From Billgrantia tianxiuensis (GTDB lineage Bacteria > Pseudomonadota > Gammaproteobacteria > Pseudomonadales > Halomonadaceae): DNA of 64,000 nucleotides. This document shows, one piece after another, positions 8,640 to 18,289 of the stretch (position 1 is its first letter; each line of letters begins with the position of its first letter). The stretch spans positions 868,001-932,000 of the forward strand of contig NZ_CP035042.1 in NCBI RefSeq assembly GCF_009834345.1, given 5' to 3'. A model generated the notes under the pieces. That model made no database searches. It worked only from the letters and a program-made list of their open reading frames with translations, and was not told the DNA's origin. Both the position numbers and the translations under genes were made by a program.

Positions 8640-8962
8640 GAGTACCTCCTGCACTGGCTTGGTTATGAATGATCGATCGTGATGTTTCACTCCACTTCTT
8701 TGACGAAAACTACTTTTCCAGAATAACAAACTTGTACCGGACTTTCACGGGCTGTGCCGTTTCGCTACGTCAGCAGGCTCGTGGCGGCAACCCCATATGG
8801 ACGACATGCGACCAGAGCACGTCACTTGTCCTATCGGCGCCGTAGGAGGGAACTTGAGCGGCGATGTGACCAGGGTAAGGAGAATCAGGTGAAGAGAAGG
8901 CTTTTGCCCCTGCGGGGCGGCACACGCGGGGAAGCGGCAGGGCGCGCCTGCCGCAGTGCACG

Positions 8963-9960
8963 TCACAGCCGTACCAGCATCTTGCCGCGGTTGGCTCCTT
9001 CGAACAGCTTGAGAAAGGCGTCGGGCGTACGCTCCAAGCCCTCCTCGATGGTTTCCTCGTAGTCGATCTCGCCCTGGGCCACGCGAGGGCCGACTTCTTC
9101 CAGAAAGTGGGGTACTCGGTCCAGTGATCGAAAACGATGAAACCTTGCATGCGGGCACGCTTGATCAGCAGGTTCGACAGGTTGCCCGGACCTTGCTGCT
9201 GGGCTTCGTCGTTGTAGCGCGAGATAAACCCGCACACGGCGATGCGGGCGCCGACCTTGAGCCGGTTCAGTGCCGCTTCGAGACAAGCGCCACCGACATT
9301 CTCGAAATACACGTCAAACCCCTCGGGGCAGGCTTCCTCGAGGTCGGCGCTCAGCTGTCGGGCATCCTTGTTCCTGTAGCTCACGGCTCGGATGTCGTGC
9401 TCTTCCAGCCACTCGAGCTTATCCGCCGCTCCGGCGATGCCGACCACCGTGCCGCCTGTGGCCTTGGCCAGCTGTACCGCGAGCGAACCCACGGCGCCGC
9501 TGGCGGCGCTGACCAGTACATTGTCGCCCTCACGCAGGTTGGCGATACGGTTGAGCCCCGTCCAGGCGGTCATTCCCGGCATGCCGAGTACGCCAAGGTA
9601 GGCCTGTTCGGGAACCTCCATGTCGGGCAGTGGCTCCAGTACATCGCCCTTGAGCTGGGCGATGTCACGCCATCCGGCCATATGACGCACCTTGTCGCCG
9701 GACTTGAAGCGCGAATGGCGCGACTCGATTACCTCGCCGATGGCGGCCCCCTCGAGAGGGGCGTCGAGTTCGAACGGTGCAATGTAAGTTCGCATCCCGC
9801 TCATGCGGCCGCGCATGTAGGGGTCGACCGAGAGCCAGGTATTGCGGATCCGAACCTCATCCTCGCCCAGCTCGGGCAACGTCTGGCTGTGCAATTCGAA
9901 AAGTTCCCTGGGCGGCATACCCCGTGGGTAGTCGCGAATAGCAAAGTAGCGTGCCTGCAT
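8963..9960 (-). CDS. NADP-dependent zinc-independent oxidoreductase, CurA/PTGR type (broken by 1-bp deletion)
   Basis: The N-terminal 290 residues are a typical medium-chain reductase: VDPYMRGRMSG substrate motif, then a Rossmann segment VLVSAASGAVGSLAVQLAK and the YFENVGG motif of the leukotriene B4 dehydrogenase/CurA group. At the G4 run 9109-9112 the frame is lost and the open frame continues to 8770 as nonsense. One extra base there gives the normal ending DYEETIEEGLERTPDAFLKL to a stop at 8963, for 332 residues in all, the usual family length. It reduces alkenal or alkenone double bonds with NADPH in the cytoplasm. A sequencing deletion is likelier than true decay. Confidence 0.85.
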
Positions 9961-10005
9961 GTCGGCTCCTTGACGTGCGTCGTTCCCGGTTCGAACCAGG
10001 CAATG

Positions 10006-10317
10006 TCAGCGTGGCGGCCCCTGCTCGAACAGCTCGGCCTTGGCATCCCGCATCACGTCCTCGCAGGCAGCCTGCTGAGCCAGCTGGTTGAGCAGCGAGT
10101 GAGTGACTTCGAATCCCTTGACCAGGCAGGTATCGATCTCTTCCGCAGTCACGGCAGGCTCGACGTGGCATTCGATCGTGACGGTACGGCCCTTGTGGTC
10201 GAGCTTGTCGGCCCAGCGGCGAATGCGCCAGGCAAGCCTCTCACGCCAGCTCGACGATGCGCCGGCGGCTTCGTTCACAGTGAAGGTGCAGTGCCATTCC
10301 GGTTTGTAGATTTTCAT
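10006..10317 (-). CDS. Hypothetical protein, paralogue B of a 103-residue pair
   Basis: 103 residues from the ATG at 10317 (MKIYKPEWHCTFTVNE) after a GGGAGGT ribosome site. It is the sister of the gene at 8328-8639, with identical length and a shared pattern of conserved Trp, Cys and Lys positions across the whole protein. It lies just upstream of the CurA-type oxidoreductase on the same strand (46 bp between the stop and the next start), so it may be its operon leader. Function unknown. Confidence 0.8.
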   Translation of the reverse strand: MKIYKPEWHCTFTVNEAAGASSSWRERLAWRIRRWADKLDHKGRTVTIECHVEPAVTAEEIDTCLVKGFEVTHSLLNQLAQQAACEDVMRDAKAELFEQGPPR

Positions 10318-10427
10318 ACGAACCTCCCGTTCTGGCTGGGAACATCCCGCGGTCTCTCCTTGTTTACCGTGTGCAACGGTCGAGACGTCCATGTTTCCAG
10401 CATAGAAGCTTTATGTGCCCCGGGCAG

Positions 10428-10491
10428 GTTAGGCATTGTCCGAAAACTGTCTACGCTCGGTCATACGGCGTTAAAAATCAGCTCAAAGTAC
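10428..10491. repeat. Truncated copy of the dispersed palindromic element found at 47783
   Basis: About 60 bp match the left half of the element at 47783-47929, including AAAACTGTCT, CATACGGCGTTAAAAATC and AGCTCAAAGTAC; the similarity stops abruptly after that. It lies in the leader of the AsmA-like gene. Confidence 0.7.
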
Positions 10492-10558
10492 GGTTGGCTG
10501 AGGATTGGACCTACGCCTTCTCTCTGTCCATGGTAAGGGTGTCGATCAATCACAACCC

Positions 10559-13248
10559 ATGGACGGAACGGTGAACAAGGTAGCTCGGCGAATCGTCATC
10601 GTGATAGGGGCTGTGCTGCTGTTGCTGGCGGCGGCCGCCCTGTTCCTCGAATCCCCCTGGTTCCGCGGCTGGCTGGCAGGCCAGGCCAGCGAACAGCTGG
10701 GGCGCGAGGTGGCGATCGGCGATCACGGCATCGATTGGGGCCTACCGCTGACGCTGAGGCTCGACGAGGTGAGCATCGCCAACGCGTCGTGGGCCGAGGA
10801 TCCCATGGCACGCCTCGACGAACTGACGGTGACCTTGGACGTAGGCGCCCTGCTGCAAGGGGAGATCGAACTGGAGCGGCTCGCTATCGAGCGACCCGAG
10901 GTGGTGGTGCTGCGTCGAGAAGATGGCACTACCAATCTCGATGACCTGTTGGCAGAGGAGCCGACCGAGGAGCAGGAGATCCCCCTCTGGCCCGAGGCCT
11001 TTCATATCGACCGGGGCCGGCTGGTCTATCGGGATACGGGCCAGGACATCGAGCTCGAGATCGCCTTCGCAACACCTGGAGAAAGCGTCCAGGAGCTGAG
11101 CTTGGAGCTGCGCGGAGAGGGCCGGCTACAGGACGATTCTGTCGAGTTTCAGGGCCTGTTGCACCTCGATGTGGAGGAGCGCCGTGGCGTCATCGAGGCG
11201 TTCCAGGGGCGTATCGGCGACAGCCAATTGAGCGGTGACCTGGCGTTGGACATGGGGCGCGACGTGCCACGCCTGATGGCCGAACTGCAAGCCGACGCGC
11301 TCGATCTGGACCGCTGGGGCTCTTCGATGAAACGGCGGCGGAAGAAGAAGCGCAGGAAGAAGAGGCGCAGGAAGAAGAGAAACAGTGGGATCGGCACGTG
11401 GCACGGCTGCTGGAGGGGCTCGAGGCATTCGAGGCCGATGTCGACCTGTCTCTTGGTCGGCTGCACTATGCCGGCCAGAGTCTGCATGACCTGGCCGTGA
11501 GAGCGACCCTGGAAGAAGGCCGGCTCACCATCTCCCGGTTGCAGGCCCAGCAGCAGCTCGAAGAGGAGTCGCCCCGTTCGTTGAACGTCCAGGGCTGGCT
11601 CGAGAGCGAGGACCAGCGTCTGCTGGCCGAGCTGCAAGCGGAGTTGGATCGCATCGACTTGACGGCGGCACTCGCTCCGCTCGGGTTCGGACCGCTGGGC
11701 ACGCTGAATGGCAGTCTCAATACCCGCGTGGTCGACGGCGGACTGCTGTTCGAGGATACGGCCCTCGATTACCAGGCCCCGCACTGGGGACTGTCGCTGT
11801 CGTTCACTGCCGATACCCGCACCGAGGGCGTGGAAGGGCAGCGGATACACCTGGTGGGCGAGGGCAGTTACGAGGAGGAACCCTTCGAGTTCGACCTGTT
11901 GATCGGGCCGCTGCTCGATCTTACCGATCCCGAAACGCCCTATCCGGTATCCGGCGAGCTGGCCAGCGGCGAGACCCGGTTGTGGATCGACGGCAGCGCG
12001 GTGCAGCCTTTCGCCCTCGAATCGCTAGAGGGCAGTGCTCGACTGGAGGGGCCGAGTCCGGCTGAACTCACCGAGCTGACCGGAATCAACCTGCCGGAAC
12101 TGCCGCCCTATCGTGTCAGCGGCTACGTGAGCTACCGCGAGAACCTGCTCAGCATCGACAGCCTCGAGGGCTCCTTCGGTGACAGCGATGTGGCCGGAGA
12201 TGTGCGTATCCGCTTCGGTGAGCCACCCAAGCTATGGGCGACCCTGGTGTCCCGACAGCTGGAAGCGGATGACTTGCTGCCGATGCTGGGCATTTCGCCG
12301 GGAACCGGCCCGGGCGAGACGGCCACGCCCGAACAGCAGCAATGGGAAGCGCAGGAACGGCGCGCCGAAATGCTGTTCCCCGATCGCGAATGGGATCTGG
12401 AAGCCCTGCGCAATACCGATATCGTTCTGGACTATGAGGCGGCCAACGTGCAGGCGGAGCATGTGCCGTTCGAGGATCTGGCCCTGGCTCTCGAACTCGA
12501 GCAGGGCGTAATGACCGTCGAGCCCCTGCAAGTTGGGCTCGGCGGGGGAGAGGTGCGTGCCTCCTGGGTCATGGACGCACGCCAGGCTGCCATCGAGGGC
12601 GATCTGCAGCTGGCTCTGGACCAAGTCAACCTGGCGGCATTGCTGGACGAAGCCGGCCTGCCCGAAGTGGCCCGCGACACCCTCGGCAGGATCGGTGGGC
12701 GCGGCGACTTCCGCTATCGCGGGCGCTCCATGCATGAGGTCATGGCTGGGCTCGATGGCGAACTGGAGTTGGCCATGTCCCAGGGCTGGCTGGACATCAT
12801 CGCTGCCGAACTACTACCGCTCAACGTGGCCAATGCGCTGGTGGCGGCGCTCACGGGAGAGGATCAGGTACAGCTGGAATGTACCTATGTGCGTTTCGCC
12901 CTCGACCAGGGCCTGGCCGACCTGGATCGGTTCTTCATGGCGACGGAGATCGCCCACTTCGAGGGGGCCGGTGCCATCAACCTGGAAACGGAGAGAATGG
13001 ACCTGGCCTTCCAGGGCCACAATATCGATCCCACCCTGTTTACCGGTAATTCGCCGGTGGAATTGCAGGGCTCGCTGCGTGACCCCGAGGTAAACGTCAT
13101 CACCGAGGAACTGATCGCGCGCGGGGCGCTGTCGCTGCTGGGAGCCATCGTGGCACCGCCTCTGGCGATCCTGCCGTGGGTCGATCCGGGCGGCGGCGAG
13201 CAGGTCGGCATGGGCTGCGAGCGAGCGCTCTCGGAGTTCGAGGAGTGA
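10559..13248 (+). CDS. AsmA-family inner-membrane protein (broken by 1-bp deletion)
   Basis: An 896-residue protein once repaired. An N-terminal membrane anchor (RRIVIVIGAVLLLLAAAALF) is followed by the AsmA N-domain (LGREVAIG, IDWG, PEVVVLRREDGTTNLDDLL) and long repetitive beta structure ending in the conserved C-terminal AsmA region (GRGDFRYRGRS, FMATEIAHFEGAGAINLETE). The frame is lost at the G4 run 11316-11319 (11398-13248 is open in another frame); adding one G joins both halves through the acidic linker FDETAAEEEAQEEE. The start may also be the GTG at 10571. AsmA-like proteins bridge the periplasm and are linked to lipid transport or envelope assembly. Confidence 0.85.
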
Positions 13249-13276
13249 GGAGCGGTTCGGGCGGGGGGCTTCCCGC

Positions 13277-13621
13277 TTACGCCTCGTGCCATGCCTCGTG
13301 GCCGCAGCTCAGGCAGTGGTAGAGCGCCTCGAAACCGGACTCGGTTTCGTCCGAGCGGCGCATGGTGCCCTTCTGGTAGGTAAAGGAGCGTAGCGAGCAG
13401 ATCGGGCAGCGGATCTCCACGTGGCGCGGGCTACGTGGCAGATTGGCCGAGGTCGAAGGTTCCTGCGGCCCGCCGCTCGCCTCGGCGATGGCGTCGTCAA
13501 GCTCCCCTTTCAGCTTCTGTACCAGGCGACTCGCGGCATCGGCCTGGTCGGGAGCGGCGAGCTCGGCCAAGCGCTCGATGCCTTCCTGTACGGCTTTCAG
13601 CCGTGAGGCGATATCGGCCAT
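13277..13621 (-). CDS. Zinc-ribbon protein with N-terminal coiled coil
   Basis: 114 residues from the ATG at 13621 (MADIASRLKAV), selected for its AGGAG ribosome site; the open frame extends to 13714. The N-terminal half is helical (GIERLAELA, LVQKLKGELDDAI), then a Ser/Pro linker and a zinc ribbon: CPIC, 25-30 residues with MRRSDETESG, then YHCLSCGHEAW. The spacing and the RRSDE turn before the second knuckle resemble the TFIIS/RPB9 C-terminal ribbon, although overall identity is low. It could bind nucleic acid or RNA polymerase, but this is inference. Confidence 0.75.
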   Translation of the reverse strand: MADIASRLKAVQEGIERLAELAAPDQADAASRLVQKLKGELDDAIAEASGGPQEPSTSANLPRSPRHVEIRCPICSLRSFTYQKGTMRRSDETESGFEALYHCLSCGHEAWHEA

Positions 13622-13773
13622 CGGAGTCTCCTGCGTCGAGTTTCTCGTTCTCTTATTCATCAGCATAACCCGGACTTGCCGATATGCCATGCCGGGATTC
13701 TCGCGCAGGCTCATCCCTCATGTATCGATCATGGGCCTGGTATTGCCGACAGCGTTAACCAGTCGAGCTGGGG

Positions 13774-15242
13774 CTAGCCCCCGGGGCCATACTCGAGGCA
13801 GCGTTCGGCCATGGCGGGACCCTGCAGGAGTGCACTGTTGAGATCGCGTAGGGCGCTGCGCAGGCCCTCCTCCAGCACCGGATGGTAGAAGGGCATCTCC
13901 AGCATGCGCTCGATGCCCATCTTCTGCTCCAGGGCCCAGGCCAGCAGATGGGCGATATGCTCCACTCTCGGTCCGAACAGTTCTGCGCCGAGGAACTGCC
14001 CCGAGCCATGCTCGGCGTACAGGCGCATCACCCCCGATTCTGGCGCATCACCACGGCACGCCCCTGGTCCTCGAAGGAGGCGCCGCCCTCGGCAACACCG
14101 TCGCAGCCGAAGCGGTCAGCCGCTTCATCGCGGCTCAGACCGACCGTGGCCATCTGCGGATCGGTGAAGGCGATCGACAACGGCGTACTGCGACGACCCG
14201 CACGCCGCTCGGGGTAGCGCCCGGCATTATGCCCGGCGATGCGTCCCTGCTGGTTCGCTTCGTGCAGCAGCGGCAGCTCCTGACTGGCATCCCCGGCAAT
14301 GAAGACATGACCGGCGTCGCCCTCGCCATCGGCGCGGCGGCACTGCATGGTGAAGCGGTTGTAGAAGGGCACGCCCTTGTCGTCCAGCGCCAGCCCGGCG
14401 TTTTCCAGGTCGAGACGGTCGAGGTTGGGGCGCCGTCCGGTGGCAGCTAGCAAGTAGTCGAAGCGCTCGGTCAGACGCTGGCCGCTGTCGCGTTCGATGA
14501 AGGTGATCACCACCTGGTCTCCGTCACGCGCGATGGTCTCGACCTGGGCGGCTGGATCGAGGTAGAACTCGCCGTTGAAAGCGCGTTCGGCATAGTCGCG
14601 CAGCGCCGGATCCCGGAACGGGCCGAGCGAACCGCTCTTGCCGAACATGCGCAGGCGCACGCCCAGGCGGGCAAGGGCCTGGCCGAGCTCCAGGCCGACG
14701 ATGCCCGGGCCGAAGACGGCGACCGATTCGGGCAGGTCTTCCCACTCGAACACGCCGTCGCTGTCGACCAAGCGATCGCCGGCCGGGTGCAAGGCGTCGG
14801 GCCGGTGGGGGCGTGAACCGGTGGCGATGATGATGGTCCGGGCATGCAGGCGCAGATCGTCGCCCACGCGCAGGGTGTGGGGTGCCTCGAAGCGGGCGTG
14901 GCCCTTGATACGGTTGCGAGGCTCGATACGCTGCATGGAATCGAGCACGCTCTCGACGAAGGCGTCGCGCTGGCGCCTGACGCGGGCCATGACCGCCTTG
15001 CCGTCGATACCGAGATCGCCGATCCGAATGCCGAACCCCGCTGCCTCGCGCGCCTGATGGGCCGACTCAGCCGCGGCGATCAGCAGCTTGGAAGGCATGC
15101 AGCCTACCCGGGCACAGGTGGTGCCCGGCTCGCCGCCTTCGATCAGCACCACTTCGTCACTGTACTGCCTGGCGGTTTGCCAGGCGCTCAGGCCAGCCGT
15201 GCCGGCCCCGATGATGGCAACATCGACGTCGCGTTCCTGCAT
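13774..15242 (-). CDS. Pyridine nucleotide-disulfide oxidoreductase, dihydrolipoamide dehydrogenase-like (broken by 1-bp deletion)
   Basis: Starts [17 protein letters not shown] at 15242 behind AGGGAGA. Domains in order: FAD Rossmann (GAGTAG), the redox-active disulfide CARVGC with MPSK, the NAD domain ([19 protein letters not shown]), the second FAD motif (VFIAGDAS), and the dimerisation domain. The frame breaks at the C5 run 14031-14035; one more base fuses VVMRQNRG to [15 protein letters not shown], giving 489 residues and the normal ending. The C-terminal catalytic His is replaced or shifted ([10 protein letters not shown] is present). The substrate is unknown; the LpdA/SthA-like architecture suggests an NAD(P)H:acceptor reductase. 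Confidence 0.87.
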
Positions 15243-15337
15243 GTCTCGTCTCCCTGGCACCGATGTGGCAGATTCGATCTGCCTGGCATCTCAAAGACTA
15301 GTTGCTATGTGCCGAGAGGGGGACAGTGCAGGTGGTC

Positions 15338-15526
15338 TCACGACTTGCGGTTATGGGTAGGCTTGTCCTTCTGGCTGGTCGAAGCCATTTTTTCGAGTTC
15401 CTTTTCATCCATGGACTCGTACATCTGCTTCGACGCACCTTCGAGTTCGCTGACTTTCTTCTCACCACGCTTGGCGGCAAGGGCGGCACCGGCCGCCATC
15501 TGCTGAGCTTCCGATTTAGCTGGCAT
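15338..15526 (-). CDS. DUF3008 family protein
   Basis: A 62-residue, highly charged protein that follows the DUF3008 pattern over its full length: MPAKSEAQQMAAGAALAAKR, then KVSELEGASKQMYESM and the basic tail. The ATG at 15526 follows GGAGAA. The function of the family is unknown; it is small, helical and probably cytoplasmic. It is transcribed alone, upstream of the disulfide oxidoreductase on the same strand with about 95 bp between them. Confidence 0.88.
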   Translation of the reverse strand: MPAKSEAQQMAAGAALAAKRGEKKVSELEGASKQMYESMDEKELEKMASTSQKDKPTHNRKS

Positions 15527-15880
15527 GGTGCTTCTCCGTTCGGGTCCGTTCGTTCGTTGCTCCTCGGCGGCGTTCGTGCCGCTAACGAAAATTTAGCCCT
15601 TGGTGGGGAGGGGCGCCGTTTCAGCGTGTTACGTAATATTTGGCCTTGGTAAGTCGCGGAGCCGTGTTCATGTATTGGCCTGAAAACGACTTTTACAAAA
15701 CCGCTAAAACAGCAATGACTAAACTCGAAGAAGCCTTTTGACGGGCAGCTTTTTGCGTGATATCTGAAGAGGCGAAGTACCCATAACGATAACGATCTGG
15801 CGTGAGTAAGGTCGGTTTATTAGGGACCACTTGGACAACTCGCTCGATAGGTTCCGTTGTATCCCGGGGAAGGGAGTCTC
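15527..15880. other. 354-bp divergent intergenic region, no gene seen
   Basis: Lies between the minus-strand DUF3008 gene and the plus-strand GGDEF-EAL gene. I see no open frame with a ribosome site and no strong hairpin; it should hold both promoters, but I cannot place them. Confidence 0.5.
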
Positions 15881-17191
15881 ATGCGCCAGTTTGTCATTCA
15901 GGGCCGATCCCAGAATCCGCCCAGTCCATCTTGCCGCGACGAAGTCACCGGGTTGATCGCACGCCGCCATGCCGAGCGGCAGCTCGCGACCCTGCTGGCG
16001 CAAGCCGCCGAGCGGGAGGCCAAGGTGGCGATTCTGCATATCGACGTCGATCGATTGAAGGAGATCAACCACTCGCTGGGGCGGCCCATGGGGGACGCCT
16101 GCCTGAGGATGATGGCACAACGGGTCGCCGAGGTCGTCGATAGCCGGGGTAGCGTCAGCCGGCTGGATAGCGATGAGGTAATGGCGGTGTTGCCCGACGT
16201 AGCGGATACGGAGGCAGTGCTGCCCCTGGTCGAACGACTGCTGGAGCGTACCCGTCAGCCCATCGAGCTTTCGGGGCGAACGGTGCTGTCCAGCTGTTGC
16301 ATTGGATTGGCGCTGTATCCCGACCATGGCACCACGGTCACTGAACTGATGCGACATGCCAGCCTCGCCCGGCGCAAGGCACAGCAGCGAGGAAGCCTGC
16401 AGCACTGCGTGTTCTCTCCCGAGCTGCTCGATGTCGGCCCCGACCGCATCCTGCTGCGCAGCGAATTGCGCGATGCTCTGTCGCGAGGAGAGATGGGGCT
16501 GCGCTATCGCCCCCTGATTTGCGCCCGTAGCGGCCAGGTGGTGGGCGTTTCGGCTCAGCCGTGCTGGCACTCGCCCCATTTCGGTGAGCTGGAAGCGTCT
16601 TCCTGGATCTCCACGGCACGGGACAACGACCAATTGTCCGAGATCTGTCACTGGGTTCTGGCAAATGCGTGTCGCCACGCTCGCTCCTGGTATGAAGCCG
16701 GCTCGGGGCTCAGGGTCATGGTCAGCGTGCCGGCAGAGGGGCTGGCCGGCGACATGCTGGTCGAGCGCGTCGCCGAAGCCCTTGCCGACAACGGCCTGCC
16801 CGCGGAACTGCTCGAGATCGAGCTGACCGAGAGTGGCTTGATGCGCGATCCCGAGCATGCCCGCGACCTGCTCGAGCGTCTCAAGGCCATGGGCGTCCGG
16901 CTGGTCATTGACGGTTTCGGCCGAGGTCACTCCGTGCTGGGGTGTCTTGGCCTGTTTCCCATCGATACGCTCAGGCTCGATGCGCTGTTCATCGAGGGCT
17001 GTCTCGATAACCCGCGCCAACAGGCGATCATCCGCTCGGTCATCGGCATGGCGCATGAGCTGGGAATCCGCGTGGCGGCAAGCGGCGTGAGCTCGCGCCG
17101 CCAGGTCGAGTTCCTGCGTGAACGGGGCTGCGACCTGCTGCAAGGCAGCTTGTGGTCGCGCATGGAGTACAGCGATCCTTCCCCCAGCTAG
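15881..17191 (+). CDS. Degenerate GGDEF-EAL protein, probably a c-di-GMP receptor or scaffold
   Basis: 436 residues from the ATG at 15881 (MRQFVIQGRS), preceded by AAGGGAG; the TTG eight codons earlier is less likely. The GGDEF domain (residues 35-180) has RLDSDEVMAV where RxGGDEF should be, so the cyclase site is gone. In the EAL domain the EALxRW motif is SAQPCWHS and the DDFG motif is IDGFG, while ELTESGLM keeps its Glu residues. Loss of the first Glu and one Asp of DDFG should abolish phosphodiesterase activity. No membrane segment or sensor domain is present. It probably acts by binding c-di-GMP or a protein partner. Confidence 0.88.
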   Translation: MRQFVIQGRSQNPPSPSCRDEVTGLIARRHAERQLATLLAQAAEREAKVAILHIDVDRLKEINHSLGRPMGDACLRMMAQRVAEVVDSRGSVSRLDSDEVMAVLPDVADTEAVLPLVERLLERTRQPIELSGRTVLSSCCIGLALYPDHGTTVTELMRHASLARRKAQQRGSLQHCVFSPELLDVGPDRILLRSELRDALSRGEMGLRYRPLICARSGQVVGVSAQPCWHSPHFGELEASSWISTARDNDQLSEICHWVLANACRHARSWYEAGSGLRVMVSVPAEGLAGDMLVERVAEALADNGLPAELLEIELTESGLMRDPEHARDLLERLKAMGVRLVIDGFGRGHSVLGCLGLFPIDTLRLDALFIEGCLDNPRQQAIIRSVIGMAHELGIRVAASGVSSRRQVEFLRERGCDLLQGSLWSRMEYSDPSPS

Positions 17192-17302
17192 ACCTGGGAC
17201 TTGCGGGAGGCCTGGGCAACGTCATGATCAGGTTGCGGCAAGGCCGCTTTCGGCCGACCATGAGACCTTGTCCATCATGACCCTGCCCAAACGAGAGCCG
17301 AC

Positions 17303-17500
17303 ATGCCCATCGTGACCATTCAGCAGTTTCCCCGCGAGCTGGCGCAGAAGCGCGAGCTGGCACGCCGTATCACCCAGGCCTTCGTCGAGGTCTACGGTAC
17401 CCCCGAGGAGAGCGTGCAGGTGTTCTTCAGCGAAGTGGATGGAGAAAACTGGGCCAAGGCGGGCACGATGGGCTGCGACCGTAGCGGCGGACAGGGCTGA
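17303..17500 (+). CDS. 4-oxalocrotonate tautomerase-like protein
   Basis: A 65-residue tautomerase with Pro as the first residue after Met (MPIVTIQQFPRE), the family's catalytic base, and the usual ITQAFVEVYG helix and VQVFFSEV strand. Sizes and motifs fit the 4-OT/DmpI group. The C-terminal GTMGCDRSGG tail is variable. The creatininase-like gene starts 15 bp downstream, so the two are probably one transcript. The substrate is unknown. Confidence 0.85.
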   Translation: MPIVTIQQFPRELAQKRELARRITQAFVEVYGTPEESVQVFFSEVDGENWAKAGTMGCDRSGGQG

Positions 17501-17515
17501 CCACGAGGAGGCGAC

Positions 17516-18268
17516 ATGCGGCTGCAGCATGCTACCTGGCAGGAGGTCGAGGCCTACCTGCAACGCGAGACCGGCATCATCGTGCCGATCGGCTCCACCG
17601 AGCAGCATGGGCCCAACGGCCTGGTGGGCACCGACGCCATCTGTCCCGAAACCATCGCCTGGGAACTCGGCGAGCGCTATGGCGTGCTGGTGGCCCCGAC
17701 CCAGAACCTGGGCATGGCCCAGCACCACCTGGCCTTTCCCGGTACCGTCAGCCTGCGTCCCAGTACCTTGATCGCCGTGCTACGGGATACCGTCACGTCG
17801 CTCTCGCGTCACGGCTTCACGCACATCTTCTTTCTCAACGGTCATGGCGGCAACATCGGCACCATGAGTGCGGCCTTCGCCGAGATCTACGGCGAGCGCA
17901 GCCTGGGATACGGCCCCCAGCCAGCCACCGAGCTGCACCTCACCACCAGTAACTGGTTCGCCGGCCCGCGAGTCCGCGAGCTGGCCGAATCGCTCTACGG
18001 CGATGCCGAGGGCACCCACGCCACCGCCTCGGAGGTTGCGCTCTCCTGGTGCGCGCGGCCCGAGGCCGTCAAGCAGGTGGACATGTCGCCGCGCATCGCA
18101 CCCCGCGGCAGTGCCCAATGTGACGCCGACGAGTTTCGGCGGCGCTTCCCCGACGGTCGCATGGGCTCCGATCCCTCGCTTGCCAGCGTGGAGCATGGCC
18201 AGCGCTTCCTCGAGGCCGGCGTGGCCGATGCGTGGGAGGCCTATCGGGCCTTTACCCAGGCCGGCTAG
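17516..18268 (+). CDS. Creatininase-family metal-dependent amidohydrolase
   Basis: A 250-residue protein with the creatininase metal-site motifs: PIGSTEQHGPNG (Glu and His), a GTDA block, NGHGGN (His) and a late THATASEVA segment (Glu). These bind two divalent metals in the family. Members hydrolyse cyclic amides such as creatinine or formamidopyrimidines, or act in MftE-like peptide cleavage; the substrate here is not evident. The gene is preceded by GAGGAGGCGAC and sits between a tautomerase and an alpha/beta hydrolase, 21 bp before the latter, suggesting a small catabolic operon. Confidence 0.87.
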   Translation: MRLQHATWQEVEAYLQRETGIIVPIGSTEQHGPNGLVGTDAICPETIAWELGERYGVLVAPTQNLGMAQHHLAFPGTVSLRPSTLIAVLRDTVTSLSRHGFTHIFFLNGHGGNIGTMSAAFAEIYGERSLGYGPQPATELHLTTSNWFAGPRVRELAESLYGDAEGTHATASEVALSWCARPEAVKQVDMSPRIAPRGSAQCDADEFRRRFPDGRMGSDPSLASVEHGQRFLEAGVADAWEAYRAFTQAG

Positions 18269-18289
18269 CGAGCCAGAGGAGTCGGGGCC

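Noticed and set aside
11325..11390. A Lys/Arg-rich stretch (RRRKKKRRKKRRRKKR) looking like a nuclear-localisation-type or RNA-binding tail in the AsmA gene
   Set aside because: It is an out-of-frame reading of GAA/GAG/GCG codons after the deletion at 11316; the correct frame reads as an acidic linker.
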